Shown here piece after piece: positions 7,568-16,124 of a stretch of 34,195 nt of DNA (the stretch's first letter is position 1; the number at the start of each line of letters is the position of its first letter). The notes beneath the pieces are model-generated. The model was given only the letters and a program-made list of their open reading frames with translations, did not search any database and was not told where the DNA came from. The position numbers and the translations under genes are program-made. The DNA comes from CAZTQN01 sp964615765 (GTDB lineage Bacteria > Planctomycetota > Phycisphaerae > Phycisphaerales > UBA1924): the NCBI GenBank assembly GCA_964615765.1, contig CAZTQN010000039.1, forward strand, positions 1 to 34,195, written 5' to 3'.

Positions 7568-8890
7568 TTACCGATCGCGGCGGCGGCGGAAGGCGGCGAG
7601 GCCGGCGAGGGCGAGGAGGGGGGTGGCGGTGGGGGAGGGGATGGCCTGGAAGTAGTTGTCGGCGACCCAGTTGCCGACGGCGAAGCCGCATTCTTGGCCG
7701 AAGACGTTGTCGAACTCGAAGTGGATCCCGCCGTAGATGCGCGAGCGGCCGGCTTCGTTGGCGGCGTCGTCGAGGCTGGAGAAGAAGCGGATGGCGCCGG
7801 GGGCGTCGACGTCGTTGATGAGCGAGAAGTCGATGGTGTCGGTGCCGAGGAAGCGCTGCAGGGCGGTGGCGCCGGCGCGGCTGAAGGTGGAGTGGCCGGA
7901 GGTGTAGGTCGGGTGGTTGGGGGTGGCGATGAGCGGGACCCAGGCGGTGTCGGCGTCGGTGGCTGGGTTGCCGTCGGTGTCGGCGAGGTTGATGGCGGTG
8001 ATGGGGCGCCAGGTGGGGAAGAAGTACTTGCAGTCCCACGCGGCGATGCCGGCGTCGGCAAGGGCGACGTTGAGCTGCGCGAACATGCGGGCGGCGTCGG
8101 CGGTGGACTGGTTGGTGTTGGTGGAGATCTGCGTAGCGATCTGGTTCCACTGGCCGGGCGGGGTGACGGTGTTGGCGCCGGCCTTCCAGATGAGGGCGAT
8201 CTCGGTCTGGTCGGCGGTGCGAGTGGAACTGGTGGCGGAGCCGAGGGACTTCACTTCGTTGAGCGCGTCGGCGTAGGCCTGGGAGTTGAGCGCGGGCGGG
8301 GCGGGCGGGCGGAACTGCGAGCCGGAGTTCATCGCGAAGGGCGTGACGTTGGGCCATTGCGGCAGAGCGCCGCTGGCGTTGGCGGGGGGCGCGGGGCGCC
8401 AGTCGCCGGGGGCAGTGGAGCCGGTGTAGGGCGGGACGGAGACGGAGGCGCCGTCGGTGGCGCGCCAGGTGAGGATTTCGCCGGCGGCGGAGTGGCCGAC
8501 GGACTGGCCGTTGACGCGGGCGACGGGGTCGGCGATGGAGGCGAGGGTGTTGTCGCGGATGGTGTTGTAGGTGGACTGGTTGGCGGAGTAGATGGAGCCG
8601 AGGACGCGGGCGGCGGCGGTGGCGGCGGCGGCGTCGACGGAGGCGGCGCCGGCGGGGGTTTGCAGGGAGCGGTACTGCGTGTGGGTGCGCTCGATGGAGT
8701 TGACGGCGTCGTACATCGCCGTGTGCATCATGGCGAGGGCGCGAGCCGCGGCGGGCGGGGGCGTGTTGTTGGCCTGGATCGCCTGGAGCGCGAGCGTGTT
8801 CCACTGGGTGACGACGCCGGCGTCGGTGGCGGTGGACAGGGCCAGAGCCAGGCCGGCGGCGCCGGCGAGCGACAAGATACGGATCGACAT
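7568..8890 (-). CDS. Secreted vanadium-haloperoxidase-like (PAP2 superfamily) protein with PEP-CTERM-type anchor
   Basis: A 440-residue protein. An N-terminal signal peptide (cleavage probably after ATDA, about residue 24) leads into an all-helical domain of the vanadium-dependent haloperoxidase/acid phosphatase superfamily. Visible signatures are PTWRPITAINLAD, the YTSGHSTFS phosphate/vanadate-binding loop, and GGIHFEFDN with the expected histidine. The C-terminus IPSPTATPLLALAGLAAFRRRRDR is a hydrophobic helix preceded by Pro-Ser-Pro and ending in arginines, the PEP-CTERM sorting pattern. The predicted place of action is therefore the outer surface. Halide oxidation is inferred; the fold also includes phosphatases. 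The start at 8890 has GAGGA upstream. It diverges from the aminotransferase gene. Confidence 0.88.
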   Translation of the reverse strand: MSIRILSLAGAAGLALALSTATDAGVVTQWNTLALQAIQANNTPPPAAARALAMMHTAMYDAVNSIERTHTQYRSLQTPAGAASVDAAAATAAARVLGSIYSANQSTYNTIRDNTLASIADPVARVNGQSVGHSAAGEILTWRATDGASVSVPPYTGSTAPGDWRPAPPANASGALPQWPNVTPFAMNSGSQFRPPAPPALNSQAYADALNEVKSLGSATSSTRTADQTEIALIWKAGANTVTPPGQWNQIATQISTNTNQSTADAARMFAQLNVALADAGIAAWDCKYFFPTWRPITAINLADTDGNPATDADTAWVPLIATPNHPTYTSGHSTFSRAGATALQRFLGTDTIDFSLINDVDAPGAIRFFSSLDDAANEAGRSRIYGGIHFEFDNVFGQECGFAVGNWVADNYFQAIPSPTATPLLALAGLAAFRRRRDR

Positions 8891-9092
8891 CTTCGAGTTC
8901 CTCGTGGAGGGGCGGACGACGGCGGCCCGGGCGGCGGCCCGGACGCGATTGGACAATGCCACGAGACTGGTGAGGGGCTGGCGGGATTGATGGACGATTC
9001 GCTGATTTTGGGGGTTGGCTGGGGCGGGGGCGGTGTTCAGTTTGCCCAGGTTCACGGCTCGGCGGATGCGGGAAGGACCGATACGCTTGGGC

Positions 9093-10343
9093 ATGAAGCT
9101 CGCGCAGCGCGTATTGGACCTGAAGCCGTCGGCCACGATCGCGGTCACTAACCGTGCGAAGGACATGATCCGGCAGGGGATCGATGTGTTGTCGTTCGCG
9201 GCGGGGGAGCCGGACTTTGACACGCCGGAGCACATCAAGGACGCGGCGATCGCGGCCCTGAAGGCGGGGCAGACGAAGTACATGCCGACGATGGGCGACC
9301 CCGAGACGCGGAAGGTGATCGCGGACAAGGTGTCGGCGCAGAACAAGATCCCGGGTGTGACGCCGGAGCATGTGGGGATCTCGGCGGGCGGGAAGCACGC
9401 GCTGTACACGGTGTGCCAGTGCCTGTTTGACTTTCCGGCGGGCAATGCGCCGGCGCAGGAGGCGCTGATCCCGGTGCCGGCGTGGGTGAGCTACATGCCG
9501 CTGGTAGAACTGGCGGGGGGCAAGGTGGTGGAGCTGGGGACGTCTCCCAAGGCGGACTTCAAGATCACGGCGGAGCAGTTGGAGCGGGCGATCACGCCGA
9601 ATGCGCGGCTGCTGATTTTGTGCTCGCCGAGTAATCCGTGCGGGACGATGTACACGGAGAAGGAACTGCGGGCGATCGCGGCGGTGGTGGACCGGGCGAG
9701 CAAGACGGTGGCGCCGGACTTGGTGGTGCTGTCGGACGAGATCTACGAGAAGATCGCGTACGGGGGGATCGAGCACTTTTCGATCGGGAGCGTGCCGGAG
9801 ATCGCGGAGCGGGTGATCACGCTGAACGGGCTGTCGAAGGCGTACAGCATGACGGGGTGGCGGATCGGGTACACGACCACGAGCGGGGCGTGGGGCCTGA
9901 AGTTCATGAAGGCGATGGCGACGCTGCAGGGGCAGATGTCGACGAACATCACGTCGTTCGTGTATCCGGCGATCCGGCGGGCGCTGCTGGAAGGTGACGG
10001 CGATGCGCGGCGGATGTGCGAGGCGTTCAAGCAGCGGGCGGCGCTGATCCACGGGCGGATGGCCGCGATGCCGGGGGTCGTGTGCCCGAAGCCGACGGGA
10101 GCGTTCTACGTGTTCCCGGATGTGTCGGCGCACTTCGGGAAGAAGTCGGCGGGCGGGATGGCGATCAACTCGGCGCTGGAGTTCTGCGAGGCGCTGCTCG
10201 CGGAGGCGCGGGTGGCGGCGGTGCCGGGCGAGGACTTCGGCGGGTGCGGGAAGAACCACGTGCGGTTCAGCTTCGCGTGCTCGGAAGATCAGATCAGCAA
10301 GGGCATGGACCGGCTGGCCGGGTTCCTGGCGGGGCTGCGGTGA
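9093..10343 (+). CDS. Class I PLP-dependent aminotransferase, aspartate aminotransferase type (Ib)
   Basis: A 416-residue cytoplasmic fold-type I aminotransferase. Signatures run in order: LSFAAGEPDFDTPEHI near the N-terminus, SPSNPCG (the substrate/PLP loop), LSDEIYEKIAY (the PLP-pyridine aspartate and tyrosine), and LNGLSKAYSMTGWRIGY with the PLP-binding Lys249. The C-terminal HVRFSFA arginine would bind the substrate carboxylate. This subgroup usually transfers amino groups between aspartate and 2-oxoglutarate, and some members act as prephenate or LL-DAP aminotransferases. The ATG at 9093 matches the usual family start (MKLAQRVLDLKPS). The stop overlaps the next gene's GTG start, indicating coupled expression with the ThiF-like enzyme. 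Confidence 0.93.
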   Translation: MKLAQRVLDLKPSATIAVTNRAKDMIRQGIDVLSFAAGEPDFDTPEHIKDAAIAALKAGQTKYMPTMGDPETRKVIADKVSAQNKIPGVTPEHVGISAGGKHALYTVCQCLFDFPAGNAPAQEALIPVPAWVSYMPLVELAGGKVVELGTSPKADFKITAEQLERAITPNARLLILCSPSNPCGTMYTEKELRAIAAVVDRASKTVAPDLVVLSDEIYEKIAYGGIEHFSIGSVPEIAERVITLNGLSKAYSMTGWRIGYTTTSGAWGLKFMKAMATLQGQMSTNITSFVYPAIRRALLEGDGDARRMCEAFKQRAALIHGRMAAMPGVVCPKPTGAFYVFPDVSAHFGKKSAGGMAINSALEFCEALLAEARVAAVPGEDFGGCGKNHVRFSFACSEDQISKGMDRLAGFLAGLR

Positions 10344-11461
10344 ACCCGGGCGGGGCGCGGTATCAGCGGCAGCGGCTGCTCGGAGTCGTGGGGTATGCGG
10401 GGCAGGCGCGGCTGGCGGCGTCGAGCGCGGTCGTCATCGGGTGCGGCGCGCTCGGGACGGTGATCGCCGACGGGCTGGCGCGGGCGGGGGTCGGGCGGCT
10501 GGTGCTGGTGGACCGCGATGTCGTCGAGGTCTCCAACCTGCAGCGGCAGACGCTGTTCGACACGCAGGATGCGGCGGAGGGGACGCCGAAGGTGATCGCG
10601 GCGGCGCGGCGGCTGAGGGCGGTGAACCCGGAGTGCGCGGTGGTGCCGGTGATCGCGGATGTGTCGGGCGAACTGGGCGAGCGCGTGCTGGATGTTGGAT
10701 GGGCGGTGGAGCGGGCCCGTGGGGATGGTGCGATCGAGGCGTTTGAGATCGGCGCGACGACGGCAGGCGGGCGCGCGAGCGTGGTGATTGATGGGACGGA
10801 CAACTTCGAGACGCGGTATCTGCTGAACGATCTGTGCGTGAAGCACGGCGTGCCGCTGGTATATGGCGGGGCGGTGGGGACGGGCGGGACGGTGATGGCG
10901 ATCGTGCCGGGGACGACGGCGTGCTTGCGGTGCGTGTTTCCCGATGCGCCGGCGGCGGGGACGAGCCCGACGTGCGACACCGTCGGCGTGCTCGCGGCGG
11001 CGGCGGGGGTGATCGGGAATATGCAGGCGGCGGCGGCGCTCAGGCTGATGGTGGGTAGTGGGGAGGAAGCGTGGACGCCGCGGTTGGTGAGTGTGGATGT
11101 GTGGGGCGGCGTGGTGCGGAGCGTTGGGTTGGAAGGCGCGCGCGATCCGGCGTGCGTGTGCTGCGGGGGGCGGCGGTTTGAGTATTTGGAAGCGGACGCC
11201 ACGCGGGGTGGGGCGGTGACGCTGTGCGGCGCGGGAGCGGTGCAGATCGGCGGGGGCGTGGGGACGCGGCTGGAGTTGGCGGCGGTGCATGCGCGGCTGG
11301 CGCGCGTGGGGGCGTCGCAGCTTGGCGCGTATTTCGTGCGGGCGCGGCCGGAGGGGAGCGGGGTGGAGTTGACGATTTTTCGCGACGGCCGGGCGATCGT
11401 GCGCGGGACGGAGGATGTGTCGCGGGCGCGGGCGGTGTATAGCCGGTTTGTTGGAGGATGA
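10340..11461 (+). CDS. ThiF/MoeB/HesA-family (E1-like) adenylating enzyme
   Basis: A 373-residue protein. The N-terminal Rossmann-type core has GCGALG and the ATP-binding RDVVEVSNLQRQ segment, followed by DGTDNFETRYLLND, the metal/adenylate aspartate region. Two zinc-binding CxxC pairs are present (CLRC and CVCC), and a candidate thiol-accepting cysteine sits in SPTCDTVGV. These enzymes activate the C-terminal Gly-Gly of MoaD, ThiS or related ubiquitin-like carriers for sulfur transfer. An extra C-terminal part of about 90 residues sits where some MoeB homologues carry rhodanese, but no rhodanese active-site loop is obvious. Which carrier it serves cannot be told from the window. GTG start at 10340 overlaps the aminotransferase stop. 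Confidence 0.9.
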   Translation: MNPGGARYQRQRLLGVVGYAGQARLAASSAVVIGCGALGTVIADGLARAGVGRLVLVDRDVVEVSNLQRQTLFDTQDAAEGTPKVIAAARRLRAVNPECAVVPVIADVSGELGERVLDVGWAVERARGDGAIEAFEIGATTAGGRASVVIDGTDNFETRYLLNDLCVKHGVPLVYGGAVGTGGTVMAIVPGTTACLRCVFPDAPAAGTSPTCDTVGVLAAAAGVIGNMQAAAALRLMVGSGEEAWTPRLVSVDVWGGVVRSVGLEGARDPACVCCGGRRFEYLEADATRGGAVTLCGAGAVQIGGGVGTRLELAAVHARLARVGASQLGAYFVRARPEGSGVELTIFRDGRAIVRGTEDVSRARAVYSRFVGG

Positions 11462-11568
11462 GGGGGGGGAAGTGGCGGAGAGGCGGAGTGGCAGAGTGGG
11501 GAAGAGGTGAAGTGGCGGATTGGCGTAGAGGCGGAGTGGCGAAGTGACGGAGTGCGGAGGGTGCTCGT
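11462..11568. repeat. Degenerate purine-rich GTGGCGGAG-type repeat
   Basis: The spacer between two convergent genes consists of imperfect iterations of a GAAGTGGCGGAG-like 9-12 bp unit. No terminator hairpin is evident for either gene. It reads as simple-sequence expansion. Confidence 0.55.
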
Positions 11569-12057
11569 TTACGCCCGGATGGTTTCGGCGATGTTGGACA
11601 TCATGGCCATGAGGCGGCGGTCGGTGCGGATTTCTTCGTCGAGGGTCATGGTGGCGAGTTCGACGAGTTGGGGGCGTTCGAGTTCTTCGAGGACGGAGAC
11701 GAGGGACTCGTAGGCGACGATCTCGTAGTGCTCGACCTTGCGGGAGGCGGAGAGGATGCAGCGTTCGACGAGGGCGGGATCGCCGCCCCAGCCCATGACT
11801 TCGTCGCCCTCTTTCAGGATGCCGTGCATGCCGATGGACTTGCGGGCGCCGACGTTGAGGTGGAGCTGGCGGGCCATGTCGAGCAGGCGGGTGGCGTGCA
11901 CGCGGGTTTCGGCGAGGTGTTCTTCCACGAGCGTGCGCAGTTTCGGGGAGTTGGTGCGCATGGCGACGCGCGGGAGGGCGAGGATGAGCTGGTGCTCGGC
12001 GTTGAGCAGCTCGCCGATGCACTCTTCCGCGTGGATTTCCAGGGTGTCGAGGCGCAT
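11569..12057 (-). CDS. DUF892 (YciE/YciF-type) ferritin-like protein
   Basis: A 162-residue all-helical protein of the YciE/YciF family, a ferritin-like four-helix bundle associated with stress and stationary phase in other bacteria. Carboxylate/His positions typical of the di-metal centre are visible in the four helices: EECIGELLNAEHQL, EEHLAETRVHATRL, VEHYEIVAYESL and TLDEEIRTDRRL. A GGAG lies about 9 nt upstream of the ATG at 12057. It is the last gene of a probable operon with the dehydrogenase (58 nt gap), SRPBCC and membrane-protein genes. A second, only distantly similar family member lies at 21496-22020. The biochemical activity of the family is not established. Confidence 0.92.
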   Translation of the reverse strand: MRLDTLEIHAEECIGELLNAEHQLILALPRVAMRTNSPKLRTLVEEHLAETRVHATRLLDMARQLHLNVGARKSIGMHGILKEGDEVMGWGGDPALVERCILSASRKVEHYEIVAYESLVSVLEELERPQLVELATMTLDEEIRTDRRLMAMMSNIAETIRA

Positions 12058-12115
12058 GGCGGGCTCCGGTGGTGCGGCGCGGGAAGGGCGAACGTGGGCG
12101 CGTGTCGGGTCGGCT

Positions 12116-13390
12116 TCAGAACTTGGGCTGGGCGGCCACGGTGCTGTGCGTGCGGGTGACGACGGTGGGGGAGGGGGCGGTCGCGGCGGTGGACGCGGCG
12201 CGGTCGGTGCGCAGCCCGGCGGGCTTCATGACGACCTTGAGGCACTCGTCGGTCTTGTCGTTGAACATCTTGTACGCGTCGGCGGCGTCGTCGAGGGAGA
12301 CGGTGTGGGAGATGATTTCCGCGGGGTTGATAAGGCCCTTGAGGATGAGGTCGAGGAGCATGTGCTGGAGGGCCTGCACGCGGACCTGGCCCATCTTGAA
12401 GGAGACGGCTTTGTTGAAGGCGGGGCCCATGGGCATGGAGTCGACCAGGCCGCTGTAGACGCCCAGGAGCGAGATGGTGCCGGCCTTTCGGACGCACTTG
12501 ATCATTTCGCGGAGGACGGCGGGGCGGTCGGACTCGATGCCGACGGCCTGCTTGGCGCGGTCGATGAGGTGGGTGACGCCGTGGCCGTGGGCTTCCATGC
12601 CGACGGCGTCGAGGCAGGCGTCGGGCCCGCGACCGCCGGTCTGTTCGAGGAGGTGCTCGTAGACGTCGGCGTTGCTGTCGGCGGCGTTGTAGGTTTCGAA
12701 GCCGGCGCGGGCGGCGACATCGAGGCGGGACCGGATGCGGTCGATGACGATGATGCGGTGCGCGCCGAGGATGCGGAGGGCGCGGATGGCCATCTGACCG
12801 ACGGGGCCGGCGCCCCAGACGGCGACGATGTCGCCGGGCTGGACGTCGCAGTTCTGCGCGCCCATCCAGCCGGTGGGGAGGATGTCGGAGAGGAAGAGGA
12901 CGTTCTCGTCGGGGACGTCGTCGGGGACCTTGATGGGGCCGACGTCGGCGAAGGGGACGCGGACGAGTTCGGCCTGGCCGCCGGCGTAGGAACCGGTGAT
13001 GGAGGAGTAGCCGAAGAGCGAGGCGCCGGGGTAGCCGAGGACCTTGGCGGACTCGATCTGGTTGGGGTTGGAGTTGTCGCAGGCGGAGAAGAGGTGCTGC
13101 TTGCAGAACCCGCAGGAGCCGCAGGCGATGGTGCAGGGGACGACGACGCGGTCGCCTTCCTTGAGGTATCTGACGGCGGGGCCGACGGCGACGACTTCGC
13201 CCATGAACTCGTGGCCCATGACGTCGCCGCGTTTCATGCCGGGGAAGAAGTTGTTGTAGAGGTGGAGGTCGGAGCCGCAGATGGCGGTCGACGAGACGCG
13301 GACGATGCAGTCGCGCGGGTTGAGGATTTCGGGTTCGGGGACGTCCTCAACGCGGATGTCCTTCGAGCCGTGCCAGCAGGCGGCCTTCAT
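12116..13390 (-). CDS. Zinc-dependent alcohol dehydrogenase, glutathione-independent formaldehyde dehydrogenase type
   Basis: A 424-residue medium-chain dehydrogenase. Catalytic-zinc residues lie in STAICGSDLHLY and MGHEFMG; structural zinc is bound by CGSCGFCKQHLFSAC. The nucleotide-binding loop is VWGAGPVGQMA. The insert after the structural zinc (GYPGASLFGYSS) and the segment DACLDAVGMEAHGHG are typical of the FdhA-like branch that oxidises aldehydes or dismutates formaldehyde with tightly bound NAD. The last ~35 residues are Ala/Thr/Ser-rich and look disordered, a lineage-specific tail. The start at 13390 overlaps the stop of the SRPBCC gene (ATGA), so they share an operon. The context suggests detoxification of reactive aldehydes under stress. 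Confidence 0.92.
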   Translation of the reverse strand: MKAACWHGSKDIRVEDVPEPEILNPRDCIVRVSSTAICGSDLHLYNNFFPGMKRGDVMGHEFMGEVVAVGPAVRYLKEGDRVVVPCTIACGSCGFCKQHLFSACDNSNPNQIESAKVLGYPGASLFGYSSITGSYAGGQAELVRVPFADVGPIKVPDDVPDENVLFLSDILPTGWMGAQNCDVQPGDIVAVWGAGPVGQMAIRALRILGAHRIIVIDRIRSRLDVAARAGFETYNAADSNADVYEHLLEQTGGRGPDACLDAVGMEAHGHGVTHLIDRAKQAVGIESDRPAVLREMIKCVRKAGTISLLGVYSGLVDSMPMGPAFNKAVSFKMGQVRVQALQHMLLDLILKGLINPAEIISHTVSLDDAADAYKMFNDKTDECLKVVMKPAGLRTDRAASTAATAPSPTVVTRTHSTVAAQPKF

Positions 13391-13986
13391 GAGTTGGTCT
13401 CCGTGTTGGACAGGTCGCGGACGTCGGGATCGGTGTTGCGTGGGGCTTCGCCGGGACGATCGGTGCGGAAGGTGTTGGCGCCGACGGGCTGGCCCTGGGT
13501 GGTGGCGACTTCGCCGGCTTCCATGAGCATGCGGAACTGGTGCAGGGCCTTGCGGACCATGATCTGCGGATCAGCGCCGACGGCCTTGGCGACGGCGTTG
13601 CCGATCGAGCCGCTTGGCGGGACGTATTCCATGGTGACGCGGACTTCGGTGCCGCGTGCGAAGGGGAGTTGGCGGAAGCGGACGGAGCCGGCGGACTGCA
13701 CCTCGGCGTTGTCGGTGGTGCGCCAGGCGATGGTGTCGGCCGGGGTGTCTTTGATGGTGGTCGCTTGCCAGGTGTAGTTAGCGGCGATGCGCGGGTTGAG
13801 CGTCCAGACGGTGGTGCCGTCGGGCTGAAGGACGACGGACTCGAGCTCGTCGATGAAGCGGGGGAGTTGGGAGAACTCGTGCCAGACCTGGTAGAGGTCT
13901 TCGGGGGAGCGCTGCACGGTGACGGCCCCCGTGGCCCGCACGCCGTTTTCGAAGAAGATGGTGCCGGGGTTGTCTTGCGCGGGCAT
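13387..13986 (-). CDS. SRPBCC-family (polyketide cyclase/COG5637-type) protein
   Basis: A 199-residue protein. Residues 14-150 show the START/SRPBCC pattern: an opening strand GAVTVQRSPEDLYQVWHEF, LPRFIDELESVVL, then strands WTLNPRIAANYTWQ and IAWRTTD, VRFRQLPF, TEVRVTMEYVPP, and a long C-terminal helix (MVRKALHQFRMLMEAGE). The fold makes a hydrophobic pocket for lipids or other ligands; COG5637 members often sit beside stress and membrane genes. The C-terminal 35 residues are polar and probably disordered. Start at 13986 (MPAQDN). It follows the membrane-protein gene by 50 nt and overlaps the dehydrogenase gene, so all are likely co-transcribed. The ligand is unknown. Confidence 0.85.
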   Translation of the reverse strand: MPAQDNPGTIFFENGVRATGAVTVQRSPEDLYQVWHEFSQLPRFIDELESVVLQPDGTTVWTLNPRIAANYTWQATTIKDTPADTIAWRTTDNAEVQSAGSVRFRQLPFARGTEVRVTMEYVPPSGSIGNAVAKAVGADPQIMVRKALHQFRMLMEAGEVATTQGQPVGANTFRTDRPGEAPRNTDPDVRDLSNTETNS

Positions 13987-14036
13987 GACTGCGGGCTCCG
14001 GGGCGGCGTGCGGGTGGTGAGGGGACGAGCGATACG

Positions 14037-14750
14037 TCAGGCGGGGATCGGTGCGGCGCGGTTGTTGTCGGTGATGATGCGACGGCGGTCGTTGGTGTGA
14101 ACGCCGAACCAGGCGCCGATGAGGGCGGCGGTAATGCCGAGGAGCATCGCGATGAAGCTCCACCAGGCGGCGGCCTGAGCGCGATCGAGTTCGGCCTCCA
14201 TCACGGCGGCGGAAGGGCGGGCGTCGGTCGCGGGCGTCGTGCCGGCGGCGGTGGTGGTGGTGCGATTGGCGTCGCGGGCGAACCAGGCCGAGTCGGAGGC
14301 GTTGACGACGGAGAGGGCGTTGGAAGCGGCGGCGCCGGCGGTGCCGTAGACGACGGCGAAGCCGAAGATGGCGGTGATGGCCCACATCGTCAGGCCTTGC
14401 CAGAGGAGGATGTCGCTGCGCGGGGTGGTGGAGAGGCGGCCGACCATGATGCCGCCGATGAGCAGGGAGAGCGTTCCGGTGACGATCCACCAGGCGCCGG
14501 CGGCGAAGGTGATGGCGCCGGCGTTGTCACCGGCGGCGCGGGCGGCCTCGCCGGCGGTGGTGGTCGAGTTGGAGGCGTCGGCGATGGAGATGCCCAGGGC
14601 GATGCCGAGGACGGTGAAGACGAACTGGAGCCCGATGGCGATGACGGCACCGGAGAGGACAGCGCCCCACGCGGAGCGGCTGTGTCTTCGGACGATGTGA
14701 TCGTCTTCAAAGACGGCGGGGTTGGTGCCCATGAGAATTGAGTTGGCCAT
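14037..14750 (-). CDS. Polytopic membrane protein, PhnA-like/DUF-type
   Basis: A 237-residue protein with about four hydrophobic helices: SAWGAVLSGAVIAIGLQFVF near residue 27, a helix around AITFAAGAWWIV, one around LTMWAITAIFGFAVV, and a C-terminal WWSFIAMLLGITAALIGAW. The first helix and its Trp-Gly-Ala start resemble small proteobacterial membrane proteins labelled PhnA-like, but the match is loose. A Thr/Ala-rich extracytoplasmic loop precedes the last helix. AAGGA lies about 11 nt before the ATG at 14750. It opens the operon ending with the DUF892 gene. The function is unknown; a role in envelope stress is suggested only by its neighbours. Confidence 0.8.
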   Translation of the reverse strand: MANSILMGTNPAVFEDDHIVRRHSRSAWGAVLSGAVIAIGLQFVFTVLGIALGISIADASNSTTTAGEAARAAGDNAGAITFAAGAWWIVTGTLSLLIGGIMVGRLSTTPRSDILLWQGLTMWAITAIFGFAVVYGTAGAAASNALSVVNASDSAWFARDANRTTTTAAGTTPATDARPSAAVMEAELDRAQAAAWWSFIAMLLGITAALIGAWFGVHTNDRRRIITDNNRAAPIPA

Positions 14751-14779
14751 TGGCCGGTCTTCCTTATGAAAAGTCGAAC

Positions 14780-14814
14780 GGGGGCGTGAGCCCAGGGAAG
14801 GTGCTTACGCCCCC
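14780..14814 (-). terminator. Probable terminator of the Ser/Arg/Asp-rich gene
   Basis: A 12-bp stem (GGGGGCGTGAGC / GCTTACGCCCCC, one G-U wobble) with an 11-nt loop. On the minus strand it is followed seven bases later by TTTT, so termination may be partial and some read-through into the downstream operon is possible. Confidence 0.6.
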
Positions 14815-14882
14815 GCACTAGAGTTGACTGTCCCGCCCGTGAACACAGTGGACGGGACGGTCAGCCGACGGAGGGATCGGGA

Positions 14883-15932
14883 TCAGTCGCGGGAAGAGCG
14901 GGAGCTTCCGCGGGAGCCGGACGAGGAGCGCGAGCGGGAGGAGCTGCGATCGTCGTCATCGTCGTCGTAGGAGGAGGAGCGGGAGCGCGAGGACGAGGAG
15001 CGGGAGGAGCCGCGGTCGTCGTCTTCTTCCTGGTAGCGGCCGCTGCTGCCGCGGGAGCGGGATGAGCCGCCGCTGTTGCTGCCGCCGCTGCTGCCGGCGG
15101 AGTAGCCGGCGAACTGGCCGTACTCGTCGCGTTCCTGCATCTGGGCGGAGTGGCGTCCGCCGCGGGAGCGGTCTTCGTAGGAGAGGTTTTCGGCCTGGCT
15201 GGAGGAGCGGCGGCGGTCGTCGTTGTCGTCATCGTCGCCGTAGCCGCCGCGGGAGCGAGAGGACGAGCCGCGTGAGGACGAGCGGGAGCCGCGGTCATCA
15301 TCGTCGTCGTAGCCGCCGCGTGAGCGGGAGGAGGAGCCGCCGCCGGAGTTTCCGGCGAACTGGCCGTACTCGTCGCGGTCCTGCGATTCGGCGGAGTGGC
15401 GACCGCCGCGGGCGCGGCCTTCGTAACTGCCGCCGCGGGATGAGCCGCGATCGTCGTCATCATCGTCGTAGGACGAGGAGCGGGAGCGCGAGGAGGACGA
15501 GCGGGACGAGCCGCGGTCATCGTCGTCATCGTCGTAGCTGCTGCGCGAGCGGGAGGAGCTGCCACCGCCGGAGTATCCGGCGAACTGGCCGTATTCGTCG
15601 CGGTCCTGTGATTCGGCGGAGTGGCGGCCGCCGCGGGCGCGACCTTCGTCGCTGCCGCCGCGGGAGTTGCGGTCGTCGTCGTCGTTGTCGTAGCCGCTGC
15701 GGGAGCGTGAGGAGGAGCCGCGTGAGGAGGACGAGCGGGATGAGCCGCGGTCGTCGTCGTCGTTGTTGTCGTATCCGCCGCGTGAGCGGGAAGAGCTGCC
15801 GCCGCCGGAGTACCCGGCGAACTGGCCGTACTCGTCGCGTTCCTGGGAATCGCTGGAGTGGCGGTTGCTGCGAGAGCGACCTTCGGAGCCGCCGTCTTGG
15901 CCGCGGCCGCGCCTGCTGTCGTACTGATTCAT
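14883..15932 (-). CDS. Ser/Arg/Asp-rich repeat protein with DRDEYGQFAGYSGGG motifs
   Basis: 349 residues, almost wholly low complexity and probably disordered. Four degenerate copies of a ~20-residue motif, RHSAESQDRDEYGQFAGYS, occur near residues 24-43, 103-122, 184-203 and 265-284. They are separated by SSSRSRGGYDDDDDDRGSSRSSSSR-like linkers that mix acidic runs with Ser-Arg dipeptides. The spaced motif with a conserved GQFAGY core recalls KGG-type stress-induced repeat proteins, though the sequence is distinct. No signal peptide or membrane helix is present. A strong AAGGAGA lies 7 nt before the ATG at 15932. It diverges from the Gly/Tyr/Gln-rich BON protein, and each has its own TCAC box. 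A scaffold, RNA-binding or hydration role is possible but unproven. Confidence 0.85.
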   Translation of the reverse strand: MNQYDSRRGRGQDGGSEGRSRSNRHSSDSQERDEYGQFAGYSGGGSSSRSRGGYDNNDDDDRGSSRSSSSRGSSSRSRSGYDNDDDDRNSRGGSDEGRARGGRHSAESQDRDEYGQFAGYSGGGSSSRSRSSYDDDDDDRGSSRSSSSRSRSSSYDDDDDDRGSSRGGSYEGRARGGRHSAESQDRDEYGQFAGNSGGGSSSRSRGGYDDDDDRGSRSSSRGSSSRSRGGYGDDDDNDDRRRSSSQAENLSYEDRSRGGRHSAQMQERDEYGQFAGYSAGSSGGSNSGGSSRSRGSSGRYQEEDDDRGSSRSSSSRSRSSSYDDDDDDRSSSRSRSSSGSRGSSRSSRD

Positions 15933-16124
15933 AAGAAATCTCCTTGGAAGATTGGATGAGAAACGAGCGGGAACCGGGAACAGTGCCCGAAGGGCCCGAG
16001 CGGCGCGGCGGCATCGGTGGTGTCCGCCGCGGTGGGCTGGGCGTGGTGCTGAAGGTGGGTTGGCGAGCGCGAGAAGAGATCGCGCGGAACAGTGCAGTAA
16101 GAGAGTGGGCGTGCTCTAACGATT

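Noticed and set aside
7368..10259. A 963-codon open frame on the minus strand
   Set aside because: It is antisense to the haloperoxidase-like and aminotransferase genes, consists of Arg/His/Pro runs, and is open only because of the high GC3.
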